Shown one piece after another: positions 12,741 through 42,400 of a stretch of 64,000 nucleotides of DNA; the stretch's first letter is position 1, and every line of letters starts with the position of its first letter. A model generated the notes under the pieces. That model did not search any database and was not told the DNA's origin. It saw only the letters and a program-made list of their open reading frames with translations. The stretch is from Bugula neritina (lineage: Eukaryota; Bryozoa; Gymnolaemata; Cheilostomatida; Bugulidae). Where the stretch lies: NCBI GenBank assembly GCA_964035545.1, contig OZ037773.1:5005251-5069250 (forward strand), written 5' to 3'. The position numbers and the translations under genes were made by a program.

Positions 12741-12847
12741 GGTGTTTAATTTTTTTCACTACAAATATAACATTATTAATAGAAATTGAACTAAACATTG
12801 CAGCATTTGAATTTATAACACCAGCATGCAAGTAGTATTAAGTAAGA
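12741..12847. other. Upstream region of the 112-residue gene
   Basis: Putative promoter and 5' UTR of the minus-strand gene whose ATG is at 12740. AT-rich, with no clear core promoter element. Confidence 0.4.
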
Positions 12848-13057
12848 GAGCAGCCGTGGTCTAGCGGCTAAAGCACTGGCTTAGTAAACACGAAGTCATG
12901 GGTTCAAACTCTAGTACATGCCATTGATGATGTTAGGAAGAGCATCAAGTCATAATTGCTCCTGTTTCACATATGATTAAGTCCTTGGCCCACTTTGAAA
13001 AAAATACCCCATTCCATCAGGGGTTTCTCACAGGAATAGTGACTATAAACTTGCGTG
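12848..13057 (+). mobile_element. tRNA-headed SINE
   Basis: Starts GAGCAGCCGTGGTCTAGCGG (A-box-like), has GGGTTCAAACTC (B-box-like), a central block GTTAGGAAGAGCATCAAGTC, and the conserved tail CAGGGGTTTCTCACAG followed by GACTATAAACTTGCGT. It shares these blocks in order with four other copies in this window. Confidence 0.88.
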
Positions 13058-15330
13058 ATTTCTTTTTGTAAGTATGAAAATAGTATTTAGTATTCGAGAT
13101 CAGCAATTTAAATCATCATCAACTGCAAAAATGTTATGTCCATCTTTGATATATATTTAGCATTCAACTGCATCCCGAAATTAAGTTGATAGTAGACTAC
13201 TTATAAGGTAACATTTCATGGGTGATCAGTACATGCAAAGGAAGATTCTAAAAAGATGTGACTAATATCTGATAATAGTAATCACAACAGTAAAATATAT
13301 TCATTGCAATAAATGCTTCCCATGTTTTTAATTATCACCAACAGCCAACTTAGGTTTGGCTTATTTGTTGATGCTAAAATGAAATTTAACCTTAAATTAT
13401 TCAAGTTACTAACAATGATAAATATCAAAGATAAAATGATAGTGAGTATATAACATAATCATGAGCGTTGCCTTACTATAAAGAATCAAACTAAAACACC
13501 TGTAAATTTAGCTTTTGATTTACACAAGTAAACCTGATTCGTAAGTAAATATGAAAATAATACATGTGGTAAACAGATAATTTTAAATTAATTATAACAA
13601 TTTTAAATAATCAATTCATATATTGATTACTTTGATCAACAAAATGGGTTATAAGGGTTAAAATTGGCTAGTGATACTGATTATGATATTACTAGTAGCT
13701 GTAGTGACTCTAAATTCAGTTGAGTGTCTGCTCGAGAACAAAATTTAAAAGGTGCCTTTAACTTTTCGAGTTAGCCTTTTTAATAGTATTGATTTTTCCA
13801 CTATTTTTCAAATTTTTTGAAAAAGAAGTAAAAAAAAATAATTGAAGAGATATTATTGTCCTATGAGTGTTTCAGTAGAAAAACAAAAGTTGAAAATGAA
13901 AATCAAAACTTTTGTTCCAACTTGAACCAGAAGTGTAAAATTTCTTATAAATATAAGTGAGTATAACTATAAGCAGTAGAGTACTATAATACTAAAAGTT
14001 GTATTAATACTAAACTTAATCTATAAGTAGAAGTATAAAATTACTATTAGTATTAGTAAAGTAGTAGTACAAGTATTACTATAACTATTACTGCGTTTGT
14101 ATCGCTATTAATCTATTAGCAATTGGTATGAGTATTAGTTAATGTTATTATTAGTAACAGTGCTAGTGTAGCTTGCAATTTATCACCCTGAAAGGGAATT
14201 ACTATCAGTCATTATGTATGTGTAATTCAATAAATGACTAAATCATTATACCTTTGAATATCTTTGAATACTTTTGAAGATATCAATTACAAGGAACACT
14301 CAATGTTATAGACGCGCCTCATTTGGTTTACAGTGTGAAATTTTTTTGACTACAGGTTAAGTAAAACTTGTGTTAATTTTTGTACATGCTTTCCTGGTGT
14401 CTCTAAGACTAATACCAATGGCTTTGGTAAGAAAACACTAAAAGCAAAGGACTAAAACAGTCACTGTCAGGATCACTATGAGTATGAGTATCATTAGGAC
14501 TGTATGAGTATGAGTATCACTGGGAGTATAATTATCAGAATTAGTAATAGTTAGTAAATTAGTATCACTCCAAGTCTATCAAATTCACTTTCAATATCAC
14601 TGTCAGCATCCCTATCAGTATAAATGAAACCATTTGGAATATAATGCGGTTTATAGTCTTTAGCAGATAAGCTACAAGCTAACCTGAGGTGATTGTCTAA
14701 CTGCCTTACAAGCATTCGGATTTCCTACCAGCTTGTACGGCTTGGATATTGGCTATTGTGAGAGTGAAAGTAAAGACTGCACAGGGGACTCTTACGCAGA
14801 CTGTCGAGTAAGTAGGACCTTACATTTCACCATTAAAATCCAAATACTAATAGTAATATCAATACTAATAGTAATTATTAATACTATTACTATTAGTATT
14901 ACTATCAGGCTTAGCATTAGTATCACATTTACTTTTAGTTTTACTACATTATCATTATGATATTCATATTGATAGATTTACTTTTAGTATTATTATTCAG
15001 TATTGCTATTAGTATTACTATTACTATTAGAGTATTAGTATTAGTATTAGTAATACTGTATAACTTAAACTATAAGTGTATTACTATTAGTATTAGTATT
15101 ACCGTTACACTTACTGCATTAGTATTACTATTAGTATAACAATATAATTACCAATTAGAATTACAATGTTAGTCGTAATGATAATGATATTCATACTGAT
15201 ATTCATATTGGTAATGTATACTTCAATTGAGTTATTGACTAAAACTCAAACTCAAAGTTACTTCAATTTGAATTTCAAGGCATACAACAGTCAGATATTT
15301 AATAATCATAAAACTTTGTTATAGTTGCGA
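13058..15330. other. Intergenic, no gene seen; simple repeats
   Basis: AT-rich sequence without supportable exons. The ATTAGTATTACT-type repeat recurs at about 14040-14130 and 14820-15140, generating I/T/S-rich frames that I regard as spurious. Confidence 0.55.
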
Positions 15331-15356
15331 AATATATATATATATATATATGTATA

Positions 15357-15388
<32 letters not shown>
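15331..15388. repeat. (AT)n then (ATT)n compound microsatellite
   Basis: An (AT)n tract to about 15357 is followed directly by about ten ATT units. Confidence 0.95.
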
Positions 15389-15389
<1 letters not shown>

Positions 15390-15631
15390 ACATATACACC
15401 TATAGACGTTAGTAGGTATAGAGCAATATAAATAACTATAATATAAATACACAAATATTAATATAAAATACTAATCATAATGTCGAGTTGAACTTGAAGT
15501 TCTGTACTGTTTACGGAAATGATATCATAGTGTTGCAATGATTACCAATAGAGTAGACTCGCTAATACAGCTAGCAATTGAATATTGTTAGTACTTATTT
15601 CTAACCTTATATCTTTTATTTTACGCATGTG

Positions 15632-15703
15632 TCCCATATGGTCTAGGGGTTAGGATTCCTGGTTTTCACCCAGGCGGCCCGGGTTCGATTCCCGGTGTGG
15701 GAA
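15632..15703 (+). tRNA. tRNA-Glu (UUC anticodon)
   Basis: A 72-nt cloverleaf without intron. Acceptor stem TCCCATA pairs with TGTGGGA (one T-G wobble). The anticodon stem-loop CTGGTTTTCACCCAG gives anticodon TTC. The T-arm CCGGGTTCGATTCCCGG is perfect. The A box (TGGTCTAGGGG) and B box (GGTTCGATTCC) form the internal pol III promoter, and a T-rich stretch (TTTT at 15707) serves as terminator. The CCA end is not encoded, as expected for a nuclear eukaryotic tRNA gene. Confidence 0.97.
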
Positions 15704-16774
15704 CATCTTTTGCTTCAGCTTTTCTTATTTTTTCTACTACATGTTTCAAACTGTTATATTTCTTTATGAGTGACTATAACATTAGGCTTACCAATCAGTA
15801 ATACCTTGAAAAATGTCACCAACGACTTCCATGTACTCACAATTCTTGAAAAATCCTTTTCGATATAACATGCATATTTGTAAATTTGCTTCTACTTCAA
15901 TTTTTTATTTTGTAATACTATACTTATTGAATCAGTTGTTCGAACTATGCCAACAAAAAGTTTCTAAGAAAATATCAAATAAGATATTTTTCAGCCTCCA
16001 GTTAACTTAGAAGATCTATTAAAGTTTCATGTTGTCAATAATGATCTAGATGTCCGCAGCGAAAAGAGTATTGAAATATTTTTAATCAACATTCTTCTTA
16101 AATATGTTATTGTTAGAAAACTAGAAAACATGTCAGAGAAATGTCGACCAGAACCATATAAACACTTTGATTTCGGGAGGGCATTAAGATTATTATTGCT
16201 AATATGAAGTCTTAATTTCAAGTATACAAAAAATTAAAGTTCTTATATATGTGGACAATAATTAGGCTACAAACCATACTACCTGTTCTCTGCTACAAGT
16301 ATCATCTAAGATCAAAGGGTTGAAGGTCACATCTGTCTATGATTAGTTGAATTGGTCTGCTATTAAATTCAATTTTGGGGAGATGATTTGTAATTGTTTC
16401 GACCAGAGCTGAAAATTTAGATTAATTTCAAAAACAAAAAATAAAAATAATAATTTCTCAAAAAATTAACATATTAAGTTTGTATTAAACGTTGTATTTG
16501 TTTCTGGTTCGAGGCGGTAAACATAAACGCGTGAGTGTTGGTCATCGAGGTTATTACTTTCGCATTTATCAGTCGTCCTGATACTCGCAGTCATTGTCAC
16601 CATCATTTTTATGATAATACTAAATATAATAGTAATAGTGAGTTTATGAATAAAGTTAATAAACTAATTTTAATCAAAGCTACTATGAATTAGGCATTTA
16701 ACTTTGAATTTACATTGACTATTAAGTCAAATCGCTATTGACCCAGAGCTCTGAGTATAACAATTACATTTATA
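15704..16774. other. Intergenic / upstream of ZFYVE19-like gene
   Basis: No gene seen. It should include the promoter and 5' UTR of the gene starting at 16775. No TATA box or other core element can be distinguished from the AT-rich background. Confidence 0.5.
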
Positions 16775-30046
<13,272 letters not shown>

Positions 30047-31096
30047 GTGATGAATCTTATTGCTGCCGCTCATTTACTCTCACCTTGGATCTGGTATGTT
30101 TCATGGAGGAACCGAATTTTGTTGACTTTTATTTGGCAGCTAATTGAAAACAATATTCTTCTGAATATACTTGGTTTGCCTTTTGAGTGGTAACTCGCAA
30201 TGTGAATGTTTTCTAACAAACCTTTTCAGCAACAGTCAGTTTTTTATTGATTGTTTTATTTTAATAAATTATATTTGTCTTCTATAGCAATAATAATTAA
30301 TAATATACTTGTGATATGATTGTTATATTGTGCTGTAACACTGTGATATAGTGTAATACAATATTACATGTTATAATTTTGCTGGTATATATCAATACAT
30401 TTAGTTACAATACTACCGGTATTAAGTTGCAGAATGTTGAGCTAGAGATTGTAAATATGGGCGTAAACCCGGGTGACAATCAGGTTTTTGATTGGATGAA
30501 AATAGTCTGCAGGCCTTAGCTGATAATAGACTTTGTGGAAAAACTTGGGAAAAAACGCATTTGATCATTATACTTAATGGTCAATTGTAACATCTAAAGT
30601 TCTCTAGTCTAAAAGACAAACAAATTGAGTTGAACGGTTTGTTTTTAAAAGATATGACTGTTGTCGTTCAGAATTCAGTTAATTAGAACTTATTTCTTGC
30701 ATTTTTATCGGTTTGAGGGTTTTTTCCACCACCCTCTGTCATAGTCATATGACAATGTAAAATACTTTAGCTCAACAGAAAGGTTGTTTTACACCCAACC
30801 CAATGGCTACACTGTCTAAGCGCTAGGGCTAACCTGTCTAAGTGCTAAGGCTAACCTGTCTAGGGCTTTACCTATCTAGCACATGTACAGTTAGATGACA
30901 TACAGTATGATACTTATGTGCTATAGATTCAAACTCCTGGTAGGTGGTGGTTGGTCACATCAAGTCCTGTAAGTTTATTGACATACTTTGCTTTAATTTT
31001 TAAATTTTATTCAGCATTGTTCTAATTTACCATTAAAATTATTCTACATTCTAAATTGGTGCAGCAGAGGTAAAGAGCAGCTCAGCTGAATGTGTA
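30047..31096. other. 3' flank of ZFYVE19-like gene, no further gene
   Basis: 3' UTR with AATAAA at 30263, then non-coding sequence. About three imperfect copies of a 22-bp unit (CTGTCTAAGYGCTARGGCTAAC) occur at about 30812-30865. Confidence 0.55.
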
Positions 31097-31615
31097 TGTA
31101 ACGTCTACCCCAGTTTATTTGATAACAGGTTGCACTGCTGGAGTTTTGCTGCATATGTTTATTGAAACTAACTGGTAACCAACGTGAAACTGCAATAATA
31201 CAATAATACGATTTAACAATAAAGACATTATTGAAAGAAAAATGAAACATACAAAAAATACATAATTGTTGCAAAGCAATGTTTAACATACCTCTATTAC
31301 CCTTCCTGGGGAGAGTTAGAATGAAGTATATAAAATTGTGATGGTGAAAGGTTAATCAAATAAAGAATGACTAGTTAGAACTGCAACAGTCAGTAGAGAA
31401 ATGAAGGCATAAAACACCTTAGCTATTATAACTTTGCTACAAGCTATATAAAGCTGACAGCTATTCTGTTAGCAAAATCATTGTATTGTAATAATGAAAA
31501 CAAAGCTATTTGTGGTTTAAGAAAAAGCTGTGGCTATGTGAGTAACAAAGTGAATATAAGGGTGAATGGTATGCAGTAGTGAGTACTATAATAAAAAAAT
31601 GATCAAAACGCTACA
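31097..31615 (-). repeat. 3' LTR of BEL/Pao-type element
   Basis: On the minus strand it begins TGTAGCGTTTTGATC directly after the purine-rich tract and ends GGGGTAGACGTTACA. A CAAATAAAC polyadenylation-like signal lies about 20 bp before the end. The terminal 44 bp (31097-31140) match the right copy at 35452-35492. Confidence 0.75.
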
Positions 31616-31679
31616 CTCCCACCTAAAATTTAGGATGAAATTTTACTTGGTGCTTTTACTAAAACTACTAATTTACTCA

Positions 31680-33049
31680 ATGGCCTGACGAGCCTTCACT
31701 TCGGGGTATCTATGTACTGTTAGTAGCAGCCTCATGGATTTCACTACTCATTTCAAAACGTTAGACTTGGCATTGACTAGTCAGAAACCATGAGATCAAT
31801 TGTGATCTAGTGTAGGTCCTAGACCTTGGTGAGCAGGAAGTGAGTGATGATGGCTAATTAGTAGCGCGGTCATATGTGCAGATTAGGGTAAGATGATAGG
31901 GTGCTTCTTATTATGTGACAGGGTGATACATTCTTGAAGTCTCCCACCAATAGGAAGTAGAGCTTTTGAGTCTAATAATGGATATAGCGTTGTCAGACAA
32001 CTAGATTTTTTTTCGGAGTCTGAGATGCCTTGATCACGGCGATCTCATTTAAAAAATACGCTGCATGAATGAGTTGAAGGATAGTTTGTTTGGCATTTTG
32101 AAAATTGAACGGGGCATATTTGCTTAAGTGCTTTTGAATTGTGGCAGTTGCTCTGACTGCTCTGTTTTAGTCAGAGAACTTTTCCAAGCATCCATCGAGT
32201 GAAAAGTGAACTGTTTGTGAAATGAATGACATTGATGACTGTTTTACCTCCACGTGTTTAGGGTTTACGTACACCAATGGCTGTGTGGGTAAGATATTAG
32301 GTTCGGTCCTGGGAAATTGTTTCTACTCTCTTTGCAACACATGTGTGAAAACGATCAGCAGTATTACTTATATGGTCAAGGACAACAGTGGAGTCAGAAT
32401 AGAAGTGTGTGCTGATGTTTGAAATGTCAAGTTCTTTGATATATTTTGTGATCGATCTGACAGCACTTGCTGCTGCCTGAAGTTTGAGTCATGAAACTTG
32501 TCTCATTGGTGCGACTTGGGCTTTACCTGAAAGCAGTGCAACATGCACTCGCCGAGTTAACTAGTTGAAGGTATGTGCAGTGATCATAGCACACTGTACT
32601 GGCGTCAGCTAAAGTGTGGTTAAGCAGTTTCCTATGAATCAAAATCATGAGGAGTGAGACATCGAGGTATGGTGATATGATTGACAGGCGTCAAGTCTGA
32701 TTTCCAAGCAGACCATCTGAGTCTGTGAGTGATGCATTCTAATCAAGGTTATTAGAACACGTCTCTTGTAAAATAGTTTTGCCCTAGAGAACAAAGGGAG
32801 CTATCAGACATCGGGGTTCAAAAACTAAGGCTACTGTAGATAGGACACCTTTCCTAGTGTCCGGTTTGATAATGGGTGATGCTGGAATGTGAATTGATCT
32901 TGCGCAGTATCCCAAAGGATACGAAGTGATCGTTCTTGAAGTAATGAATCGAAGGTGAGATCTAGGGTGGCAAGTGTGTTTGCACACTCACTCCTTGGTA
33001 ACTGTGATATGACAGACTTAATGTTGAAGGCTATTTTGTGTAGCCACAA
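31680..33049 (-). pseudogene. BEL/Pao pol remnants (late RT, RNase H, integrase zinc-binding)
   Basis: Three separate blocks in different frames, with stops and frameshifts, match BEL/Pao Pol in order. Block 1 (about 33045-32790) is the end of the RT region, split by a frameshift near 32830. Block 2 (about 32535-32310) is RNase H-like with an FYSDSTVVLDHI motif. Block 3 (about 31980-31690) is the integrase zinc-binding region, with PIGGRLQ and KHPIILP followed by a stop and H-containing segments. The integrase catalytic core is absent before the purine tract. The gene is broken and I give only short landmarks. Confidence 0.8.
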
Positions 33050-33150
33050 TTGACTGGTTTGACAAATGGACTAAGTTTGTTTGGTGACGGTGATTTGTGT
33101 TGTTTATCTGATGCATTTTGTTGAGAGCTTTGTCTTTCTGGGTTTTATCG

Positions 33151-34647
33151 TTAATCTGGTTTTATGGTGGGTTGCTTGTTTGAATCATTAGATTTCGTTA
33201 GGTTTCTGGGATATTTACGCATTTTGTGAAGAGAAGTTGGGTGCCTTTCTTTGCAGATATTGCAAACAGCAGGAGATCCACATTCCTTGGCAATGTGGTT
33301 ACCATCTAAACAGGCATAGCAAAGGCGTTTGTCTCTTATGAACTCATGAACTTCTGAAAATGGCAGGAGGTTTAGCTTGCCACAAACAGCAGTTTTGTGA
33401 TTGACCATTTTGCAAAATATACATGCATGAATGTGTGTTTTGGATTGCTGTGGAGTGACTTCAGTTTTCTGTGTAGCAAATGTTCTCCTTGGTATCACAG
33501 GTTTTTTAATGATGTCTTGGGTTTTTGTCTTTGCTTGCGTGTTTGACTCATGGAGAACTTTTGACATGTTGAAAGCCTCATTGAAAGCCATCTTCAACTT
33601 CTGGTATTTCTGTGTATTGCTCAAAAACATGGTCGGTTCTAATAGACGTTGCCTAACTAGGTTGATACTTTCAGCGTAATCATCAGGTGTGAAGGCAGGT
33701 TGCCGTTGGTGACTGGAGGTAGTGATGGGGCTTTGATAAGTAGGCTGGAAAACATTCTTTGAAATTTTGGTAGACTGTACAAAAGGATTTGTGGATGGTG
33801 GAGGCGTCATGAACTGTAAGAAAGGGTTTGTAGATGCTACAGGTGCCGATGAAATAATGTGAGGTTGTATTATGTTTTGTTCTGGAGGCTGAGGTTTGTA
33901 AATTATTGGTTGAGGTGGAGCAGCTGGTATAATAGACGGTGATTGGTTTAGAAGAGGACAGGAGCTATCTTTCTCTTCCTCTTCTTCAATGGCTTGGGCT
34001 ATGACTTGCTCTTCAGCCTCCGCTGCGTGTATTTCAGCCTGGAGCTGTTGCTGTTTGATAGCGTTTGCAAGTTGACTTGCTTGCTGTTGTAACTCATAAA
34101 TTAATTGTGCAGATTCTAATTTCTTTCTTAGTGCGGCTGCTTTAGCTTTAGATTTTACCTGCATTAATCTTAGCTGTGACTGTGAGCTAGCACGAGATGA
34201 GTGACTGGATGAAGCCGATTTTGAACTAACAAAGTGACTAGCAGATCCTAAGATCTCGAAGCACTGATTTTCTTGTGCTGGCTCGAAGCCAGCAGCTTTT
34301 GTTTTAGTTGAAAGTTTACTCATTCGATCTATGGCATCACCAATAAATGTTTCACAATCGGAATGCAATCTATCCATTTGATTTCGGACCCGAAGATCTG
34401 GCTTATGGTCTCCTAGCATCTGGCGCCACTCATCATAGGTTCCCTCTAAGTTGTGTTTAACTTGAGATAGTTGGTTTTTATAACTTTCCAATGAGTCGTA
34501 CAAAATATCCTGTTTTGATGCAAAGTGTGAAAATATAGCTTTGTGTAACTCAGCACAGTTTTTGATTTCATTGTCTAGTTGTGCAGCTTTCTGATTAATT
34601 TTTGTTCTTGAAAATATATGGGGTTTTGAGGTGTTTGATTTAGACAT
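33151..34647 (-). CDS. BEL/Pao-type Gag polyprotein, open frame
   Basis: A single uninterrupted frame of 498 codons. The N-terminal third is charged and helical (coiled-coil-like), the middle is Ala/Gln/Glu-rich, then Pro/Asn/Ser-rich with repeated STNPF motifs. The C-terminus has the cysteine/histidine knuckles typical of BEL/Pao Gag: CIFCKMVNHKTAVC, LCYACLDGNHIAKEC and CNICKERHPTSLH. Gag packages the element RNA in cytoplasmic particles. It is the only intact frame of this element. Whether it survives by chance, by youth or by selection cannot be decided from one copy. Confidence 0.85.
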   Translation of the reverse strand: MSKSNTSKPHIFSRTKINQKAAQLDNEIKNCAELHKAIFSHFASKQDILYDSLESYKNQLSQVKHNLEGTYDEWRQMLGDHKPDLRVRNQMDRLHSDCETFIGDAIDRMSKLSTKTKAAGFEPAQENQCFEILGSASHFVSSKSASSSHSSRASSQSQLRLMQVKSKAKAAALRKKLESAQLIYELQQQASQLANAIKQQQLQAEIHAAEAEEQVIAQAIEEEEEKDSSCPLLNQSPSIIPAAPPQPIIYKPQPPEQNIIQPHIISSAPVASTNPFLQFMTPPPSTNPFVQSTKISKNVFQPTYQSPITTSSHQRQPAFTPDDYAESINLVRQRLLEPTMFLSNTQKYQKLKMAFNEAFNMSKVLHESNTQAKTKTQDIIKKPVIPRRTFATQKTEVTPQQSKTHIHACIFCKMVNHKTAVCGKLNLLPFSEVHEFIRDKRLCYACLDGNHIAKECGSPAVCNICKERHPTSLHKMRKYPRNLTKSNDSNKQPTIKPD

Positions 34648-35070
34648 GACTTATTTAGGTAGAGAGCATTAGTTCTTATTTACAGAGAAATTTTGTGAAA
34701 TATTTTCTCATTAATTTGCTACAGTTTATCGCAGCAGGTACAGGACAAAAGTGACAGGTGATGAGGGATGATTGAAGAAACCTATTATTTGATGAGCAGA
34801 TTATGATGAAAAATGTCAGCCAATATCAAAATATTTGATAATGTTCCAAATTAATCCACTAGCTTTGTGATTTCACTATTACAAGTACTAATGTTACAGT
34901 ATTTCAAAAAAATTAAAACTAATTCAGCTTAGTTATATTAAGTTTAACAAAATCAAGATTATAAAAGAAGTGTTGATGTGCTATTACTTAGTTTAAGTGA
35001 TTATAGTAGGTAAGAAACTCAAGTGTTGTAGATTTAAACCACAATGATACATTAGAACAACTTATCGGTT

Positions 35071-35285
35071 GAGTTAGTTGTCTGTTGATCTCTGGCTCCG
35101 TCTGTGTAGTTCTGATGCGGGATGTTGTGCTAGCTGTTAAAATGACGTACTGGTGATGATAGTTGAAACTGAGTGGGTTTGGGTTAGTTGTCTGTTGACG
35201 GCTGGCTCCGTCTGTGTAGTTCTAATGCCTGATGTTGTGCTAGCTGCGGAAATGACGTACTGGTAATGTTAGTTGAAACTGAGTG
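35071..35285. repeat. 110-bp tandem duplication in retrotransposon leader
   Basis: Two head-to-tail copies start at 35071 and 35181 and share GTTAGTTGTCTGTTGA, GGCTCCGTCTGTGTAGTTCT and AAATGACGTACTGGT. They lie in the untranslated leader between the 5' LTR and gag, on the minus-strand element. Confidence 0.88.
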
Positions 35286-35451
35286 CAGACAGGAACTGAA
35301 TCTTGAACTTTACTGGCTTTATGGTTTGTTTTCTGGGTTGATTCTTTGAGTACTCCACTTCAAGGCAATGAGTTGCAGCAGGGTTTGTGTCTTCTTGGTT
35401 TTGGCAGCAACTGCACAGAACTGGTCTTTTCGATAGTAGGTAGAGTTTCAC

Positions 35452-35538
35452 TGTAACGTCTACCCCAGTTTATTGATAACAGGTTGCACTGCTGCAGTTT
35501 CACGTTGGTTATCAGTTAAATAAACATCAACAAAACTC
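35452..35538 (-). repeat. 5' LTR fragment with inverted segment
   Basis: 35452-35492 matches 31097-31140 in direct orientation. 35493-35538 matches 31141-31194 in inverted orientation with small indels. Beyond 35538 I see no LTR similarity, so this LTR is truncated or heavily diverged. Confidence 0.7.
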
Positions 35539-35638
35539 TGTAAATTTAAACATTTTATCTGAAGAGTGTATATTTTAACATACATGAAACTATTAGTAAT
35601 AAAATGTTTTATCAATTTTAACTGTGTCATTTCAATTC

Positions 35639-39436
<3,798 letters not shown>

Positions 39437-42400
39437 ATGCAAGCTGTGTACATCGTGTACGCTCTGCTTGGCGCAGTTGGCGTGACCTTGAACTTGGTCA
39501 CACTAATTCTTCGACGAAGATCGAGTCCGACAAGCTCTATCCGCGGAGTATCAGCGGAGCATGGCATATGTCTGGTGATTTCCAATCTCTCCCTTACAGC
39601 GATCTCTATCGCTGGTTTAGTCGCTTCTTTCCAAGATTTATTTCACTGGAGCTCAGTGTTGTGCAATGCTGCCGGTTACATCACAGTCTGTGTGGTGCTG
39701 ACTCACAGTTGGATGTACATGCCGTCCGCTGTCGTTCTGCTGGAGAAGGAGTACCATAAGGTTCGGCTGAGATCATACCAGGGACTGACAAGTCGCATTA
39801 TCTGGTTTATATCGGCGGCCATCTTGGTTACTTGTGCTGTTCTTGTATCAATTTGTTACATTCCTATCACCGAGTTTCAGTTTAGGAGGTGAGTAAATCT
39901 ATATATCTCATTATATTCTTTCATTTATTTACTTCATGAAGTTTTATATTTAAATGATATTGCCTATTGGTATTGATGGTGTAGCAAATCAAAGCTCACC
40001 CTACACTGCTAAGTGAATTCACACTCTGGGGATTTAGACTACATCAGTAAAAACTGCACTCCTTTTTAGTAAAATATGTTTTAAAAATGAAAACTTTCTA
40101 ACTACCAATAAAATTATTTTTAGAAATTCTGAATAATTAATAACTTAGCATTCAAGACTTCCTTTTCAAACTCAAACCCTTCCTATTATAGTTAAATTCA
40201 TAGTTCAAAAGAGGAGTCACATCCTAACTGTATCAACAATACTCAGTATTCAGAACTTACTATAGCTTTATTTTATTTAACTTCTGTTTCTCAAAGGCAA
40301 TGATTATAGTTTTAAAAACAGTTGAAGAGGTTGTTGCCCACATTTGTAATAGAAATTTGGCTGTGCTGGGGGAGGGGTTTAAAATTTTCTTCCTTTTGAA
40401 ACCTGCACTCATTGCTACCAGAATTTTTAGCAAAACGCTAAATTATTTAAAGCACAGAGTATGTTGGCCAAATATCTTGAAACTCTCTTTATATTAAAGT
40501 GAAAATGAAAGTTTTTTTGCCAATTTTTTGTTCCAAAGAGCATTAAGATACATAAAACTTATAATATGCTTGTATTTCCAAGTTCTCGATAGCAAGTTAC
40601 GTACAACCATAGAAAGTACACCTCATTCGAACAGCCATTGAAGAATTATCCTACAAATATATTTCTTTCTTGCAGACAGCTGTTGTGTTTGCCTGTTGCG
40701 TTCTCCAGCCAACCCGGGTACGAGTACACTTTGCTGTTACTCGCTCTGGTGTGGTGTGGAGTTCTCTCCACCTGGCTCTGTGTCGTCGCTTGGTTTATCA
40801 CTTATAGGAAGAACCGAGGGACTGTGAGATACGTAACGGAGCACCATAGGTCATCAGTGTCAGCATGTGTGGAGGTGGGCAACAATACTGGTTTTGACTA
40901 AGTCAGAATTTCCAATAAAATTTTAGTGTTGGGTACCAGATATTAAACTTTAAAAGAACAGATTTGACTATTGTAATTAGAATGACTATATGCAAATTAG
41001 AAACTTGTTTTAAGAACTTGTAAAAATGACATTTAGTAATGTAATTACCGTAAGTAAAGTAATACCTACTGCATAGAATAACAGATATATGTATAGTAAT
41101 GTATGCGCAAGTTTTTCACTAGATTAGAGTTTTGTTGTAATTCAAAAACAAATAAATTGATTTCTATATATAGAGTCAATCTCTACCCATGACAAAAATA
41201 AACTTAGTTTAACCAATGGAATAGACATTCTTAAGATTTTAACTAATGAAGTTATAATTATTTTATTATCTGCTGTGACAATTTTTTGCTTTGACCTTGT
41301 AGATGGCAAACATTAAAAGCAGTTCATAAAAATATATTCTAGACTTTGAGGCAGCGCACAGCATAGTTTCTCTAAGATTAGAAAAATTGGCAAAACATCT
41401 TTGGGTGGATCAGTAAATAAAGTTTAACCCTGCAATAACTGACATACTAAGAATAAATTCGTAGTAGTAGTTTATTGCATCACAATTTTCTATATGGAAA
41501 TTTTTCCAACTGCAATATGAAGAGCATTAAGGGAGCAGCCATGGTCTAGGGGTTAGGGGTTAGGGGTTTGGCTTAGCAAGCATGAAGTCATGGGTTTGAA
41601 CCTCAGTAAAGGCCATTGGTGATTGTAGAAGAAGTATCCAGTCATAATTGCTCCTGTGCCTCATCTGAATAAGTCCTTAGCCAGCTTTAACAAAAACCCT
41701 TTTTATCAGGGGTTTCTCACAGGGATGGCGACTATAAACTTACGTAAGAATATGAAGAGCATTAAACTGCAACATAAATCATGGTTACAGTGAATGTTTG
41801 TTTACATTAGAAGATGTAAATCAGTTCTTGTTTGGTTTAAATATTTTGATTAAAACTCATCTAAGGCATAAATAATTTCTTTTTTTCATGTCAATTGTAA
41901 ATGTAGTACAGAGTATAATATGGTAACACAGCTATTATGTAACATGTAAATATTATAATACTGAATACAGGTGGCTGTCAGCTTCTCTCTCTGGACTGTA
42001 GTTGTCTCTCTTCTGTCCATCTATTTCTGGAGGCAGCTGGAAGACTTGTTACACGCCGCCATCTTCTTATCTCTTCTGCACGCAGCTGGTCACCCAGGCT
42101 ACTCTCTCCTTTCCTATTGGCTCACCAGGTCACATGATGAGGTCAGCGCTGTTTTGAACAGAGACACGCCCACTACTCTCTCGGAGCTCTCTCTCATGAC
42201 AGTCAACCCTGTGAGTAGCAGCAAACTGTAGACTGCACAATCAGTCTCTACCTTAACCTTTCACCTGTCGTATTAGTAGTCAACAATTTGAAACTGTTCA
42301 AAGCAAAGTTGGTTTGTTGTTAGTTATTAAGTTTCTTTATATTCTAATTTTCATTCTATCTTTTTTTAACTAAAAGCTAATTTTTTTCTTTTTATTTTTC

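Larger units (their letters stand above)
31097..35538 (-). mobile_element. BEL/Pao-type LTR retrotransposon, decayed
   Basis: The element lies on the minus strand. A 519-bp 3' LTR occupies 31097-31615 (TGTAGCG to ACGTTACA on the minus strand), preceded by a purine-rich tract (AGGTGGGAG, 31616-31624). The 5' LTR on the right starts at 35452 and shares about 41 bp with the other LTR before a small inversion. The interior holds a leader with a 110-bp tandem duplication, an open gag frame (34647-33151) and pol remnants (about 33049-31680). The interior is about 3.8 kb, shorter than a complete element. The protease, much of the reverse transcriptase and the integrase core appear to be deleted, so the copy is non-autonomous. 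Confidence 0.85.
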
